A stretch of 64,000 bases of DNA. It comes from Welwitschia mirabilis (taxonomy: Eukaryota; Gnetophyta; Gnetopsida; Welwitschiales). The translations under genes and the position numbers were made by a program. The notes beneath the pieces are model-generated. The model was not told the DNA's origin, did no database searches, and saw only the letters and a program-made list of their open reading frames with translations. Positions 23,583-37,230 of this stretch are shown here, one piece after another (within the stretch, counting starts at the first letter, position 1; every line of letters starts with the position of its first letter). Location: contig JBOZIK010000001.1 of assembly GCA_051453625.1 (NCBI GenBank), positions 197,706,497-197,770,496 of the forward strand. The letters run 5' to 3'.

Positions 23583-24597
23583 GTGAAAAAAAAAACTAAG
23601 ACATTGAACTCAAATAGGGAATCCCTTCCTATTAGGAGGGTGTTTTCTCATACTAGAGAAAAAGAACATGAATAAAGCAAAAGTAATAAATGTTCTCTAG
23701 ATAGGAACTTGGATTGTTTATTTTATAACAAAAAGGGTAATGCGAAAAAGGTTTGTTATGCCTTTAAGATGAAAAAGAAAAAGGATGCAATAGGGATGAA
23801 GCCAAGAGAACATGGTTGCTCAAACCAATTACAGAGATGCAAGGTTGACATTTATTTGAATTGATTTAATAGCAAATATTATCCAAGATTAAAAAGAGGT
23901 TTGAATACTATATAGCAACGCTTCTTTTCATATTTGTTTAAACTACAAAGGCTTTAATTCCTATGAAGCATATTTTTCTCTAACATTTTATGTTGTAGAC
24001 AAAAGAAAGTTTCAAATTTAAGGTGTTCACATTATTGTATTAAAATAAGAGGGTGAGTAACTCATAAAAGTCAAGAATATCAGGTATGTTCCATAAATCA
24101 CTAAGAATCTATTATCTATTAGATACCTTCATGAGTTGGACTATAATATTTCATTTATTAATGGAAAATTAAGGATCAAAAGGCTACTATAATAGTTTAA
24201 AATGGAACTAAAGAAGGTTTCATGTTATTTTGTGTGTTGCTACTAGTATAAAATAGGAAGATAGTGTTATTGTTACAAACTATTTCAACTTATGGCATAG
24301 ATTCCTAAACCACATTGGACAAATTGGAGTAAAGGTAATTTGATCTAAGCCTTTAGTCCTTTATTTTTTTAATCATTTTTGACTTCTGTAAGGATTTTAA
24401 GGTTGAAAGGTCATGCCCAATTAATTTCAAAATAAATGAACATTTTAAAAGTAGTAGTAAATGATAACTTGTTTATTCTTATTTTGTTGACCCTATTAAT
24501 CCTTACTTTCTTACTAGTTCATAATATTTTGTTACATTTATTGATGATCTTAGTTGTAGAATTGGAAACTATCCTATTAAATCAAATAACATTATAC
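23583..24597 (+). repeat. Second copy of 22467-23482 after a 100-N gap
   Basis: It starts with GTGAAAAAAAAAACTAAGAC at the right gap edge and follows 22467-23482 throughout, including the knuckle, GAG-pre-integrase and integrase start, with scattered substitutions. It is probably an unmerged contig or allele overlap. Confidence 0.85.
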
Positions 24598-25769
24598 TTG
24601 ATGTTTTAAAGTAGTCCATTACCCAAGTATAAACTTAGACATGGTTGAAAGTTAAAAATATCCTTATAGATAATAGAGGTAAATACACCTCATGTGTCTT
24701 TTTTATTTTTGTAAGCAAAAGGAAATGATACATTAGCATAACACTCCTAAAATATCCTAACGGAATGGCATGGTATAGGGGTGTACTAGAGCCTTATTGC
24801 ATCCTAAAAATATGTTAGCAGGAGCATGCCTTTCCAAATCATTTTTAGATAAAGCAATTAATACTACTACATATCTTATTAACATATTCCCTCATTTAGC
24901 TCTATAGGAAAAAATTATAGAAATTCTATGGAGAGGGGACAAAATCTCCTATCAAAAATTGAAAATCTTTAGCTATGAATCTTATGTTCATATACAAAAA
25001 TCTCACAAGTCCAGGTTGGATTACAAGGCAAACAAATGTATTCTTGATGGTTGTGAAAATAATTTTTTGGATTTAAAAACTGGTATCTTGCTTGTAAATG
25101 AGTGTCTACCTCTAGGCATGTAATGTTCAGATAAGATTAAATGTTCTATCTCAAGTAAGTTGAGGATTAGAATGGAAAAAAAAAATTGATGTTGGCTTCC
25201 TTCAGAAAGAGTCTACCAAAGTGTTTACTCATAATGATCACGATGAAAAAGAGTAATAGGAATGTATTTCTGCAACAAAGACATTCCTCAAGAATGATAA
25301 GAAGATAAGATGGATTTAGAGCAAGAAGAGTAAAAAGCTAAAGATGAAGAAGAATGGGTATTATATGATACTCCTTCATGTTGGATGAGAAGTTCCACTT
25401 GGGTAACATAAGAAAACTACTAGGTATTATACTTATTTAAATTATGTGTTACTAACTATTATAGAAAAGCCAAAAACCATTTTAGAAGAAAGATCATGTA
25501 GTGATTAGAAGAAACCAAAGCTTGCAATTCACAATGAGTGGAAATCACTTATGGTTAATCACAAATAGGAACTAGTGCAATTGCTAGAAGGTAAGAAAGC
25601 ACTATACAAGAGGCTTTATTGGCAATAAAAATATTTGCAAAGCATTACATGGTAAAAGGTAAGACTTACGAGAAAGGGCTTTGAATAGAAACTAGGTATT
25701 GGATTTTACTAAAATCTATTCTTTAGATGTTAAAAAATACTCTATCATCATTACTTTATTTTTGATTAT

Positions 25770-27010
25770 CTATTTAAATATAAAACTACAGTAGCTAGAT
25801 GTTAAAGCTACCTTCTTGCATGAGGATTTGGTAGAAGAAATCTATAGGTTTGACTAAAAGGATCTATTTTTTCCTTAATCCTAAGTGTTTGATTTCATAT
25901 GTAGATTAAGGAAAAGTCTGTATGATCTTAAATAAGCCTCTAGATAGTGTTATAAGAAGTTCAATTTATTTATGAAAGGGAATCTATACAACAAATGAAA
26001 AATAGACCACTGTGTTTACTTCTCTAAGCAACTAGAAGGTAAGTTTACCATTTTTTTTTAACGTTAATGATATGCTTGTATTAGAAAATGATAAATGTGA
26101 AATTAAAAATTTAAAGTATGAAATGAACCAGAATCTTGAAATGGAGGACTTTGGACTAGTGAAAAAAATTCTTAGGATGAAGATAATTAGGGGAAAATGC
26201 TACTATGGCTCAGCTAGAAGGATCACGTGTCTAAGGTTTTGGAACATTTTGATATGATAGATGATTATGTTATCAGCACTCCATTAGCTTATCACTTTAA
26301 ATTTAGCAAGAAGGATTTTTATTTTTCTTCAAAGGATAATAAGTGGATGAAATTAGTCCCATAAAAATTAATAGTTGGATCATTGCTATATTTCATAACA
26401 TGAAGATGGCCAACCATTACTCATGAAGTGGGATTGATCAGTAGTTCTATGAGTAATCCTAGTTGAACACATAGGCTAGTAGCTAAGTGGATCTTATAGT
26501 ACTTAAAAGGTACTTAGTCTCAAAGGATATAGTTTGGAGGTGGAAACCTTCAAGTGATGGGATACATTGATGTAGATTTTCCTACAAATGTAGATGCTTA
26601 ACAATTTATTATAGGGAAATTTTTTTTTTTTAAACTCTTCATGGAGGGGTTGTTAGTTGGTTACCATGGCTTTAAACCATGGAATCTTTTCCACATTATA
26701 ATCTAAGTACATTTATTTGACAAAAATATGTAAAGATAAGTTATGGCTAAGAAATTTTCTTGATTTGTTAGGGATGAAACGAAAGAATCATACTCTATTT
26801 TATGATGGTTGAAGTGCTCTTATGTAGTTGAAATTGTTTTTTATCATGCTAGAATTAAAAAATGTTAATTTAAGGTTCCGCTATGTTTATGAAATTGTTG
26901 AGAATCGTTATGTGCGAATTCAAAAAATTCCTATAAGGGCAGTGTTGTTAATACTTTAACAAAGGTTGTAGTTGTGTAGAAGCACCAACTTTACACTTCA
27001 TTACTTGGAG
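25770..27010 (+). pseudogene. Copia C reverse transcriptase and RNase H
   Basis: LDVKATFLHEDLVEEIYRFD near 25795 and RLRKSLYDLK near 25905 are RT. VNDMLVLENDKCEIKNLKYE at 26063 covers the active site, with the first Asp of the DD pair changed to Asn. GLVKKILRMKIIRGK follows near 26155. STPLAYHFKFSKKDF near 26275, LLYFIT and LKGT lead into RNase H, ending with VYEIVENRYVRIQKIPIRAV near 26890. Many stops. Confidence 0.85.
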
Positions 27011-27104
27011 TTATATCTACATAACATGAAGCTTGTTTATAAGTAGCGTATCCCCGTAGATTATTTTTCTATTGTATATCACTTAAAAGGGAATAATTTT
27101 ATCT

Positions 27105-27487
27105 TAAAAAGGGAGTTTGTTGATTATTATAAAGCCAAACCTTCTATTTCCACTGTTATGCTAAAAGTGACCTTATTTTGTAAACTCTAAAAAAAGGGAA
27201 AAAAAGCAAAGTGTATGGGGTCAGTGTTATTTAAGGATTTTATATCAAAACATAATGCTATAAGGGGTGGATAAGGATTCCTGTAAGAGGGTGGGTAAAT
27301 CATTTTTCATTCTTTCTAATGGGTTGTAGCTTGAGTGAAAGCATGTCTTGTGTTCCTTGTGGCTGTTGCTTTTTGAATGGATCTAATATAACTCTGGATT
27401 GATACAAGGAAGTAGGTTAAAAGGGCATAAACCTAGTTAAATTGTTGGTTTTTTTGTCTTATTTTATTTTCAGCTTCTTTTAATTTA
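27105..27487 (+). repeat. Polypurine tract and 3' LTR of copia C
   Basis: AAAAAGGGAGTT (polypurine tract) is followed at 27118 by TGTTGATTATTATAAAGCC, homologous to the 5' LTR. The 3' limit near 27487 is estimated from similarity to the T-rich end of the 5' LTR. Confidence 0.7.
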
Positions 27488-30233
27488 TTTCATAAATTAC
27501 CTATTCTTCTAAGCATTCTAATGAAAATTATCATTAGTTTATTTGTCAATTTATTATGCATGTCAGTTTCAATGAAACGTCATTTATTGAAAAAATGGAT
27601 GACAATATAACACTATGCTTGCTTCTTACTCAAAATAAAATAAAGTAGTCAAGCAAAAGAAACAATTATGTATGTAGTGATAAACATAATAGAGGTAGGA
27701 AGGATATTTCAAATAATGAACTGTTTAGGTTCATTATCTAGAATTTATAAAATAATAAATAGGCATCTTTCTAGAATTTAACTTATATTGTTTTCTTGTA
27801 TTATTAAAAAGTGATATATTTCCTAGAAGTATAACAAAGAACCTTGCAACTCGCTTAAATGTACATGTCATACAAAACATTAAATTTCATCAAGTTATGC
27901 TTGATCTTAAAAAGTGCTACTATTGACTTAAACTTTGAATTTCATAAAAAGTTTGCTAATTGTTAATAAATAAAGATAAAATTACAACAATCCCAAATAT
28001 TTCTACAACCTATATCGCATTGCATTATGGAAATGCCAAAAAAATCAAGAAGTGTTTTATCATTAGATATTTTAAAAACAAAAAGCTTGCATCCATTATT
28101 ATGAATTGAAAAATTAATAAAGATGATTTCATTAATTCTAATAAAAACTACTTATATCATAGAAGATGTCATTAGGAAACTCATAGGGATTTGTATTGGA
28201 TTACATGATACATTCAAAGGTGGTTGTTTTTAATAAGGATTCTAATTTTGCTTATAGTGTTTGGTAGATCTTACTTAACTTTCTAAGTATTAAACTCCAC
28301 CTTAATATTATCTTTTAATGAAAGATTAACGTACATATTAGATGCATCCATTAAGTTCTCAAAGAGTACCTTAGGAGTTACATATTAAAAGGATTTTACA
28401 ATGAGAATCAAGTGCTTAGTTTACTAACTTGTTTCTTATAATCAAACCTATCAAAGTTTCTCATAATTTTGCTTATTCAAAATAATATAAAAAATAATAA
28501 TAAAATTCATCTCAATAAAGTAAAAAATTCTAAAGAAAATTTAATAAAATCAAATGGAATATACTTTGATGGAGGAGAATTCAGTGAGAAGGAAGATTCC
28601 AAACTAGTAGATAAATGGAAGAAATACCTAAAATGATGATAAAAGATGTAATAATTATTAGAAATTAATATGAAGAAACTATAAATATTATTATATTGGC
28701 ATCGCTTCAACATAAAACTAGGAAAATTCTTGTATTATCAAAATCCAACGTTTATAAAATATTTAAGGATTTTTGGTAAAATCATTTATTTAAGTCTATA
28801 AAACATCTAAAAGTTAAAATGATAAAAGAATATTCTTGGAAAAGTTTTTGGTACTTAAAATCAAGAAAATTCATTAATTTTAAATGTGAAAACTACTACG
28901 GGAGCAGTAACCACATATATTACTTTTATTAAAAAGCATAGCATGTAGACACTTATAATCACTAAATGATTAGTTATTGTTATTAATTAAGCTACAATCT
29001 AGAAAGAAGCTCCTTTTAGCATGATTAGAATTTCACCATCATTTATGAATCTTTTACCATTTTCAAAATGGATGTAAAATTGGCTTAAAGGATGGAGCTA
29101 CCTTAAGCATGTACAATGAACTTAAGTAATAATATAGAAGACTATGATCAAGAATTTCAGAATTTCAAAATGCATCTAACAAAAAATTCCAAATGACTTC
29201 ATGATCTGATACAAGATTAAAATAAGATCCTTAGCATCTTGAATTAGTTCAACTTTCGCCTATACTAATGTTATTTTAGGAAAGATTCACTATATCCATC
29301 TAAAAACCATATTTGAATTATAGAACAATACTTTAACTAGTCAAATGAAGAAAACGATTGTTTGGTCCTCCATTGAATGTGACATCTTAAATTTCTATAG
29401 TTATTATAGAGGTTAAGAACACTAGTGAGCCACATACTCTGGGACAATTACCAAATACAAAATTACCATAGTTTCATTACTAGAGTAAATCGATTTACAA
29501 ATCAGAATGATCAAGGATGTGTCTAACATTCTATTGTGGGAATTTGAAGAGATTCTAGGAGTTCCAAGCATATACGTGAATGTTTAGAAATTGTTATTCT
29601 GATTTTTAATAAAAAACAAAATGAGAAAAGCATGCAAGCAACATTGGACTGGTTGTTGAACGAAAAAAAATATAACTGATTAAAATTGAGGTCATACTCT
29701 TTCGGTTCTTAAGATCATCTATCATGACAAATAATTTATATGCATTATAATAAATCTACATTAAAATATTTATTTTTGTAAAATAGTAAAAAATGACATG
29801 ATTCAAAAGTCACATTTTACGACTTTATAGTTTTATAGATCTAAAGTTTCACAGGTTTCAATAGTTATTCATTTTGCAAATTTACTGAATTCCTAGAACA
29901 AATACAATGAAGAATACTATTTAGCAAAAAATTGCATCAAAGATAGAAGCTTTGCTTTATTGGAACACAAAAATACACATGGGGAGAATGGAAGCAATCA
30001 CTATTTCAAACATCAAATAGAAGATGATGGTAATAAAAATTAAACATCTAAAAACTATGGTGGAGGGTTTCATCACACAAATGAAATTTTATCAAATACA
30101 ATCAACACAAAAGATCGTTAAAAAATAATAGAGCTAGATGCAAAAATTGAATCAACACACAAGATTTAAGATTTACAAAATAAGAGTGAACACGTTGAAG
30201 GAAACTTTTTTTGATATGTGCGCACACACATAG

Positions 30234-30235
<2 letters not shown>
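27488..30235. other. AT-rich sequence with no recognised gene
   Basis: No domain, LTR or clear repeat was recognised. A short region near 27590-27720 reads like retroelement protein but too weakly to assign. The minus-strand ORF at 28507-28713 has no recognisable content. Confidence 0.55.
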
Positions 30236-30295
<60 letters not shown>

Positions 30296-30401
30296 TAANN
30301 NNNNNNNNNNNNNNNNNNNNNNNNNNNNNNNNNNNNNNNNNNNNNNNNNNNNNNNNNNNNNNNNNNNNNNNNNNNNNNNNNNNNNNNNNNNNNNNNNNAC
30401 A

Positions 30402-30475
<74 letters not shown>
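30236..30475. repeat. (AG)n and (AC)n microsatellite around a 100-N gap
   Basis: (AG)n runs from about 30236 to 30292. The gap is 30299-30398. (AC)n at 30399-30418 passes straight into (AG)n up to 30475. ORFs called across this on the minus strand are artefacts of the repeat. Confidence 0.95.
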
Positions 30476-30477
<2 letters not shown>

Positions 30478-32269
30478 AATAGAACTATAGCGAAATTTAA
30501 AAATAAAAATATAAGGATAAATGAATATCTTACATAAAAGAATCTTGCAAAAAAAACACAAAAGTGGACAAAAGTAAAATAAGTTAGAGAAGAAGAAAAA
30601 TTAATTATTTAGATGTAAAATATATTAGAGTTATTAAAAATCAGATAAAATAGGTTCTTTGTCCTTTGCACTATGGAATTTTAAATATTAGCTACTCTAC
30701 AAGAGATAAAGTCCTTAGTCTTTGTAGCATACGTATATATATATATATATATATAATATTTTTGGCATTGCATGTCTTGAAAGGATGAACAATCTTCATG
30801 CTCATCAATTTCTAGTTTTAGTATTACTTTTATTTCTAATAAAAGAAATGAAAGATGAAGTAGATAATCTAGAAGTTTGGTTAGCAATAGCTTATGTAAA
30901 CAAATCCAAATTAAGAAGTTAGATAAGAATAATCAATATGTTTGACTTAAAATCATACAACAAAAATTTTTTATATTTAGCTTTTTATTAGTTTTCTCTA
31001 GAAGAAATTTCTTTTTACAATAGACAAGCCTTTCATTAAATTATCCATTTCAATATCTTAGTACATATATTGCTAATATTTCTTAGCAAAGAAAATTCTT
31101 CATATGTGTAGACTTCAATGCTATAATTATTTCCAACCATGTCCAAATTATCATGTAGGATACTTGAGGACTCTTAGATTGTGAAATCAATACTAACTGT
31201 AATGGATCTTCTCAAAGTAAAGTCTTAAATTACAGAGGAAAATAATCACTAAAATGGGACCAAAATTAGATCTTCTAGTTTTGAATGGAATGTAAAAAAT
31301 CTGAAACACCAATGCTTTTATAATTCCTCAAGGATGTTTAAGTATTGATTCCTTAATCACTAATCCAATGAGTCTTCCAAGTATTTGGCATTTCTAAGTA
31401 GGTAAAAATATAGTCGATTCTTTTCATTGACATTTACAACTTATTATTACAATAGATTTTCATCCTTTTCAGCAATAAAAGATAGTTTTTTATGAATAAT
31501 AACCAAAAAAAAAAGTGAATCGATGTTTTCAACATGAAGTCCAAAATGGATGGGATCCTTACACAAATCTCTTAAAAATTTTATTACCTATTCTTAACAT
31601 TTATTTGGAGGACCATGTATAAAGGAAAAACAATGGTTTGATAACAACTTACAAAAGGAAGGATGGCTTTTAAGTGTTAACAAAGGTCTACAGAGAAAAG
31701 CAAATTTTACCTAAATCTGATATGTAATAAAAAGAGGGAATTAATCAAATAAAGATAGCCAAAATTATTACTTTTGCTTTAGAAAGAATCATGGAATTTT
31801 TAGAAGCTCATTCGAAGTAGATAATAAGTAGAATACAATTTTTCTTTTTGAAGACATCCATAATATTTATCAAGACTTGTTTAAGGATAATATTGAAATG
31901 GAACTTCTTTCAAATCGTAATGCAAATTATCCCTTTTATTTAAGGAAATTTGTCAAGTAAATTTCTACAAATTCCTTTAAAGTAAACAAAAGATAAAAAG
32001 ATAATCTTTTTCTCGTTAAGATATCTAGAATTTTTACTATGACTTATTTATGAATAACTATGAAACAAAACATCTTTCAATTCTTAATAGCAAATTATCC
32101 TTTTCGTTTGAAGAAACTTATGAAGGAAGATAAAGACTAACTTCGAGGAAGATAGAAAATGTAAAAGTATTATAAGGAAAAATGTCAAGATGTGTGGGTC
32201 ACTTGTTTAGAAAGCACTTCAGAAAAAAAATCAATCATGAATTAGAATTTAGAATTGAAAAACAAAAGT
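30476..32269. other. AT-rich sequence with no recognised gene
   Basis: Contains an (AT)n run at about 30733-30755. The segment 31500-32260 may be the decayed 5' part of the LINE that follows, but no motif was certain. Confidence 0.5.
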
Positions 32270-33650
32270 GTATTAATAGGGTTATTATGTTATTTAAGAA
32301 GGGAAATATATCAAATGTAGACTGCAAATGTCTTTAATTAGCAATATTTTTGCAAAAGCGTTGGGAACTATCATTGATATAAACGCTCGTGGACAGGTAG
32401 AGGAACATAAACTTTGGGCAATTTCTCAAGTAGGCTTACAGTAATATCATTCTACTACAATTCAAAAGTTGTATGAAGAGGTATGTATCTAGCTTGCAGA
32501 TAGAATTTCTGAGGAAAAAATAATGTTTTATAGTTCTATTGATCTTGAGCAAGGTCGTCCTCTCTCTATTTCTCCCCTACACTCCTGGAATTTTTATTAA
32601 TAAATTAGAGGTTTAAATAAAAGATACTAATAATGATCCTTCTATACAAGTAAGGGACTATCATCTAAACATATTATTCTTTTTGGATGATGTTGCATTT
32701 ATTTCTTAAACATTTATAACATATGATGCATATTTTGGATAAATTTTTCTCAGTTTAAAATGAATATTAATGTTAAAAAAACCAAAGTTATGGTTTGTGG
32801 CAGATGTGGTACTTATTTTTCTTTTCAAATAGGAAATGCATAGGTTAAAATTATCCCATTCTATAAATAGTTAGCATTTGGATACTCTAAATACTTATAA
32901 ATGGGATAATTGCATCATTCAGAAGTTCATTGAAGTTATAAAAGTCTTATTTGCCTTTAGAGGTAAATGTAGAAAAGAGACGGTTTTATGTTGGCATATT
33001 TGTAAACAACGTTTCTGCACTATTACTGAACCAATACTTTAATATACTTGTGTTTTTTGGGGTTCTAGATTAGTAGCTGAAAACTAGAAGGAAATAGAGA
33101 AAGTTCAAAAATAACATTTTTTGGAAGAATTTAATGTTAAAAAACCACATTTAGTTTGATAGTATGCTTCTTGAAGCTTTGAAGGTAGAAGCTAATTTTT
33201 ACTTTGTACCTTATGTTCATGTTTTCTTGAATTCCATATTGATAAATTTTCTAAAAGGGTGTTCCACATGACTTAAGAAAAACCTTTGTTTTACAATGGA
33301 AATATTTGGCTTCAAGGATAGAACTTCTAAAAACAAGTTTTTTATTATGATCATAAACAATTTTGAATAACTATTAAACAAAAAGCAAAGGATTTGGGAA
33401 AAGACAGGCTAAAAGAAGAAATTTTATTTAAACAATGTTAAAGAAATCATTTCTACAAAGGCAACTTATTTAAATGCTACTATTCCCCATTGTTTACACA
33501 TTCAAATTACTAAAGCTAAAGGGGAGCTCATTAAAGATTGAAAGGGGTTTGAGAAGAGTGGACTTGTCGACTTTATGACTAGCATGTTGTAGAAGATGAA
33601 TACCATAACTTTCTAAAATTTCATATCTGAGATAACATATGAAATAAATA
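32270..33650 (+). mobile_element. LINE remnant (RTE-like RT) with internal deletion
   Basis: Plus strand near 32342 reads NIFAKALGTIIDINARGQVE then EHKLWAISQVGL and YHSTTIQ, the start of a non-LTR reverse transcriptase. It continues directly into KLYEEVCI, YSSIDLEQGRPLSI and FINKLEV near 32590, then ILFFLDDVAFIS near 32673, where LDD replaces the usual ADD. MNINVKKTKVMVCGRCG near 32760 is the next conserved block. The block between HSTT and KLYEEV that normally contains DFKKAFD is missing, so about 200 bp were deleted. Stops confirm it is dead. Confidence 0.8.
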
Positions 33651-34173
33651 GAACATCAAAGACCATAATTTGGTTATATTGTTTCTAATTTTTACCCGAA
33701 ACTCTGCATATCTTTACAGAAGACATTTTGTAGACTTAAGCCATGTTCATTTCTTCTATCCAATAGATTCTTAGGGTCTTATGGACATAATAAAAATTTT
33801 TATTTTAATTTCATAAAACAAAATAAAATATATTAACGATATAATTTACTAGTGTATTGTTATAAATGCAATAACAATATAAATGATTGAGAAAATCATA
33901 ACATGCACCATAAATGAATTAATAGTGCATTCTATGATGGACAAAATTGTAGCTAGGATGCCTCAATTCTTTTGGACAATAAAATAACAAATTATAACAT
34001 AAATAAAAGTATCTTTAAAAAATTGCTAATTAAAAAAACAAATAAGGAGCACAAGGTTACATCTAAGGGTGCAACCTAAGTAACTAGAAAGTAATATAAC
34101 TTATTCATGTGATATTGGAGCTAAAAGAAATGAAGATATGTACTCTCATTATAAATGGTGAATGACTCAAACT
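33651..34173. other. Intergenic sequence with no recognised gene
   Basis: AT-rich sequence after the LINE remnant with no recognised feature. Confidence 0.55.
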
Positions 34174-34594
34174 CACATTTTAAAGGTTGTGATCTTTCAC
34201 ACTTTTGTAAGAAGTCAAACCACCCAATTAAATGGTCAACTTCTTCACCTTAGCATTGAAAAGGGGGTTATTGCCTAAGAGAGATGAAAGTCATACCACA
34301 AAGGGACATGTGCACAATCATTCACAGTGCATGAGTTTAATTATCATCCTAAAGGTTGTGATCTTTGCCACTTTTGTAAGAGTCTAACCACCCAATTAAA
34401 TTGTTAACTTATTCACCTTGGCATTAGAAGGAGGTTACTACCCAAGAGAGACACAATCACAAAGAGCATTATAATGTAACTATAGAGACTCATAGAGAGA
34501 GTGAAAGAGACTTCTTCACCTTGGCATCAGAATGGGGTTATTGCTTAAGATAGACACAATCACAAAGAGTGCTACAATATAACTACGAAAACTC

Positions 34595-34640
<46 letters not shown>

Positions 34641-35280
34641 CACCCAATTTAATGATTAACTTATTTATCTTGGCATTAAAAGGGTGTTATTGCTCAAGAG
34701 AGATACATCACAAAGAGCATTGCAATGTAATTATAGAAACTTAGTCGGAAAGAGTGAGAGAGAGGGGGGATGAAAGAGAGAGGGGGNNNNNNNNNNNNNN
34801 NNNNNNNNNNNNNNNNNNNNNNNNNNNNNNNNNNNNNNNNNNNNNNNNNNNNNNNNNNNNNNNNNNNNNNNNNNNNNNNNNNNNNNCGGAAAGAGTGAGA
34901 GGGGCTGAAAGAGAGAGGGGGTAGGGAGGGGCAGGGGAGGAAAGAGAGTTAGAGAGCTTTATTGCTCAAGCTAGTCAAATATCCCACCATACATAATGGT
35001 TCGATGCAACTAAAGCAACTGAAATAATTACAATGATTACTCAAAACAGACGAAGTCATACTATAGGGCAATGCGATGCAACCTTAACAAACTAAACTAA
35101 GCACAATGATAGCTGTGAGAGTGAGACAAGTCATAACATAAAGAGTGTTGCGATGCAACTCAAGAAACTCAAAATACCATAGAGAGTGCTCCGATGTAGA
35201 TAAAAGAAAGGTAAATGTAAATATANNNNNNNNNNNNNNNNNNNNNNNNNNNNNNNNNNNATAGAGAGAGAGAGAGATGC
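34174..35280 (+). repeat. Degenerate tandem repeats of about 130-180 bp with GA microsatellites
   Basis: Units share CACCCAATTAAAT, CACCTTGGCATT, GGTTATTGC..AAGAGAGA, and CACAAAGAGCATT..AATGTAAC. They occur near 34174, 34350, 34510 and 34640; a weaker unit with AAAGAGTGTTGCGATGCAAC lies near 35135. Expanded (GA)n runs sit at unit ends (34590-34640, 34750-34786, 34900-34940, 35261-35275). N gaps at 34787-34886 and 35226-35260 interrupt the array. Confidence 0.75.
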
Positions 35281-35689
35281 AAATCCTCATGTGTTTAATT
35301 TTAGCGGAAGTCCTCATTTTTGTGACTTTCCAAGTTTACCTAAAAGTTAAGGATTGTGTTCAAATTCCTAGTGAAATATTGTAAAAAATCCATATTCAAA
35401 TCAAGGCATCAAGAATTTCAAATGCCCTTTTTTTGGTGTTCATTAATCCACTACAATACTTTTACTGAAAAAACACTTGTTTTGAAAAACGAACATTTCC
35501 CCAACATCTTCCACAAGTCTTTGTTGCTCATTATTTCAAATGTGGGAGGTGTAGGCATGCTAAGATTGTGTAGAATTATGAAGCATATGCATGGAATTAG
35601 ACAAATGGGTAGAACTTTTAGAATTGACTCTTTAGAACACATCTTGTATAAAATATAGATAGTTAGAAAAGAATAGCCTCATCAAATCT

Positions 35690-37230
35690 TCCATGGCCTT
35701 GGTCACATGCTTTACACAAAGTTACTAAAATTTCGTAAGTATAGATTTTAAAACATTAAGTAATCTTAAACCAATCCTCTAGAAGCTTACTAATGAAGTT
35801 TGCTAACAATGGATATGACCTTCCTTTTAACAATGTTAATCATGAGCTTTTTTGTATCTAATACTATGGCTTGAAGTAGTCAATCTAATGGCATAGTGTC
35901 AAAAAGATGTCATAACAACTTGACATGTTTTGCATAAGGATAGATTTTAGTGGACTTCCATTTTGATACAATTGCCTAGTTGTAATCATTTCTCTGGGCT
36001 TAAAAAAGGTATGCAAATGCTTCCAAATAACTCTATAAAAATGTTTTCTTGAGTCACGTGTTATTCCATTGTAAGTTCTTAAGAACTNNNNNNNNNNNNN
36101 NNNNNNNNNNNNNNNNNNNNNNNNNNNNNNNNNNNNNNNNNNNNNNNNNNNNNNNNNNNNNNNNNNNNNNNNNNNNNNNNNNNNNNNACATGTTAATACA
36201 TTGTAAGATCTTAAGAACTCTATTTAATTGATTAACTCCTAACTTTTAGGAAGCTAAGATGAAAACTTGTTAAGTTGGAATAGATGAAAGAATTTGCTTG
36301 ATAATGATCAAACACTTTGTTGTAGTTAAGTATTTCTACTTATTAATCTTTTTTTTCACCTTCGCTACTAGCTTTTTTCATCTAGCACTAATCAAGGCAA
36401 ATTCAACGCCAAGAAGCTTGTGAGGCACCAACCCCTCTCCAAGAAAGATTGGTGGTCCACTTTGGGAGTTGCAAGTCTAAGTTTCAAACAGCCTACACCT
36501 TATTCTAGTTGATGTTAATACCAAAGGCTTGGTGAACAATTTTACACGGATTGAGCGATAAGCACATTCTAAAGCATTTCTTAAAAGTTTTGTCAAAATC
36601 TTGGTTAGCAAATTCTAATGAAGATTTAGGGAAAAATCATAGACATGCAATTAGTGGCCATTGCATGTCTAATAAGAAAGTTGAGACTAAAAGTTATACA
36701 AATCAAAAGATATAAACCTAGAAGACAACCTCAATGCACCAAGTAGGAAAGCATAATTTTGTTGAATAAGCCCATTGACCACAACCCTGGTGGAAACATT
36801 CATTAGAAGCAAATTGATGTGTCTATACAAGCCACTTCCCAAATTCATCTTATTAGTCAATGCCAACAAGAAGTTCCAATTGACATTTGGGTTTGAACGA
36901 AAGCTTCAGTGGCCATGTCAATAGCCCATTGGAAATCTTTCAAAGTCCTAAAGACACCACCAAAGATGAAACACTTGATAGTAAGCTTTGGTTACTACTT
37001 TGGCATAAATCTTATACACAATAACAAGTAGAGTAATAAGATGTTATTTGCCAATATAATATCTATCTTCACATTTAAAAATAAATTTAATAATACATTG
37101 ATTGTAAAGGCTTCATAAAGTTTTATGCCTTCCTAAGATACATCTTATCAAAGTCCCAAGCAACATGAGACCATATGCTCTTGTAAGTTTTGATTAGAAA
37201 ACCATTAATGACTCACACCATACTAGTTAA
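35690..37230 (-). mobile_element. L1-type LINE remnant, minus strand
   Basis: The clearest block on the minus strand (36869 downward) reads NLGSGLYRHINLLLMNVSTR and VVVNGLIQQNYAFLLGALR, a plant L1 reverse transcriptase segment. FKDFQWAIDMATEAFV-like sequence lies just upstream (about 36900-36960) and a YKIYAK-like segment near 37005. Downstream, LDLQLPKWTTNLSWRGVG near 36440 and WKSTK near 35945 fit the segments after the ADD box. Frames change often. A 100-N gap (36088-36187) with a roughly 30-bp repeat on both sides lies within it. Limits are approximate. Confidence 0.7.

Larger units (their letters stand above)
21398..27487 (+). mobile_element. Ty1-copia LTR retrotransposon C, both LTRs present, decayed
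   Basis: 5' LTR about 21398-21821, PBS 21822-21833, gag with zinc knuckle, GAG-pre-integrase, integrase start, RT, RNase H, polypurine tract 27105-27117 and 3' LTR from 27118. The RT/RNase H wording (KKILRMKI, STPLAYHFK) is typical of one plant copia group. A 100-N gap (23483-23582) is followed by a repeat of 22467-23482, so about 1 kb is counted twice. The LTRs are only moderately alike, which suggests an old insertion. Confidence 0.9.

Noticed and set aside
30102-30561. Minus-strand ORFs with CVCVC and SLSLSL tracts
   Set aside because: They are translations of (AC)n and (AG)n microsatellites across an N gap.
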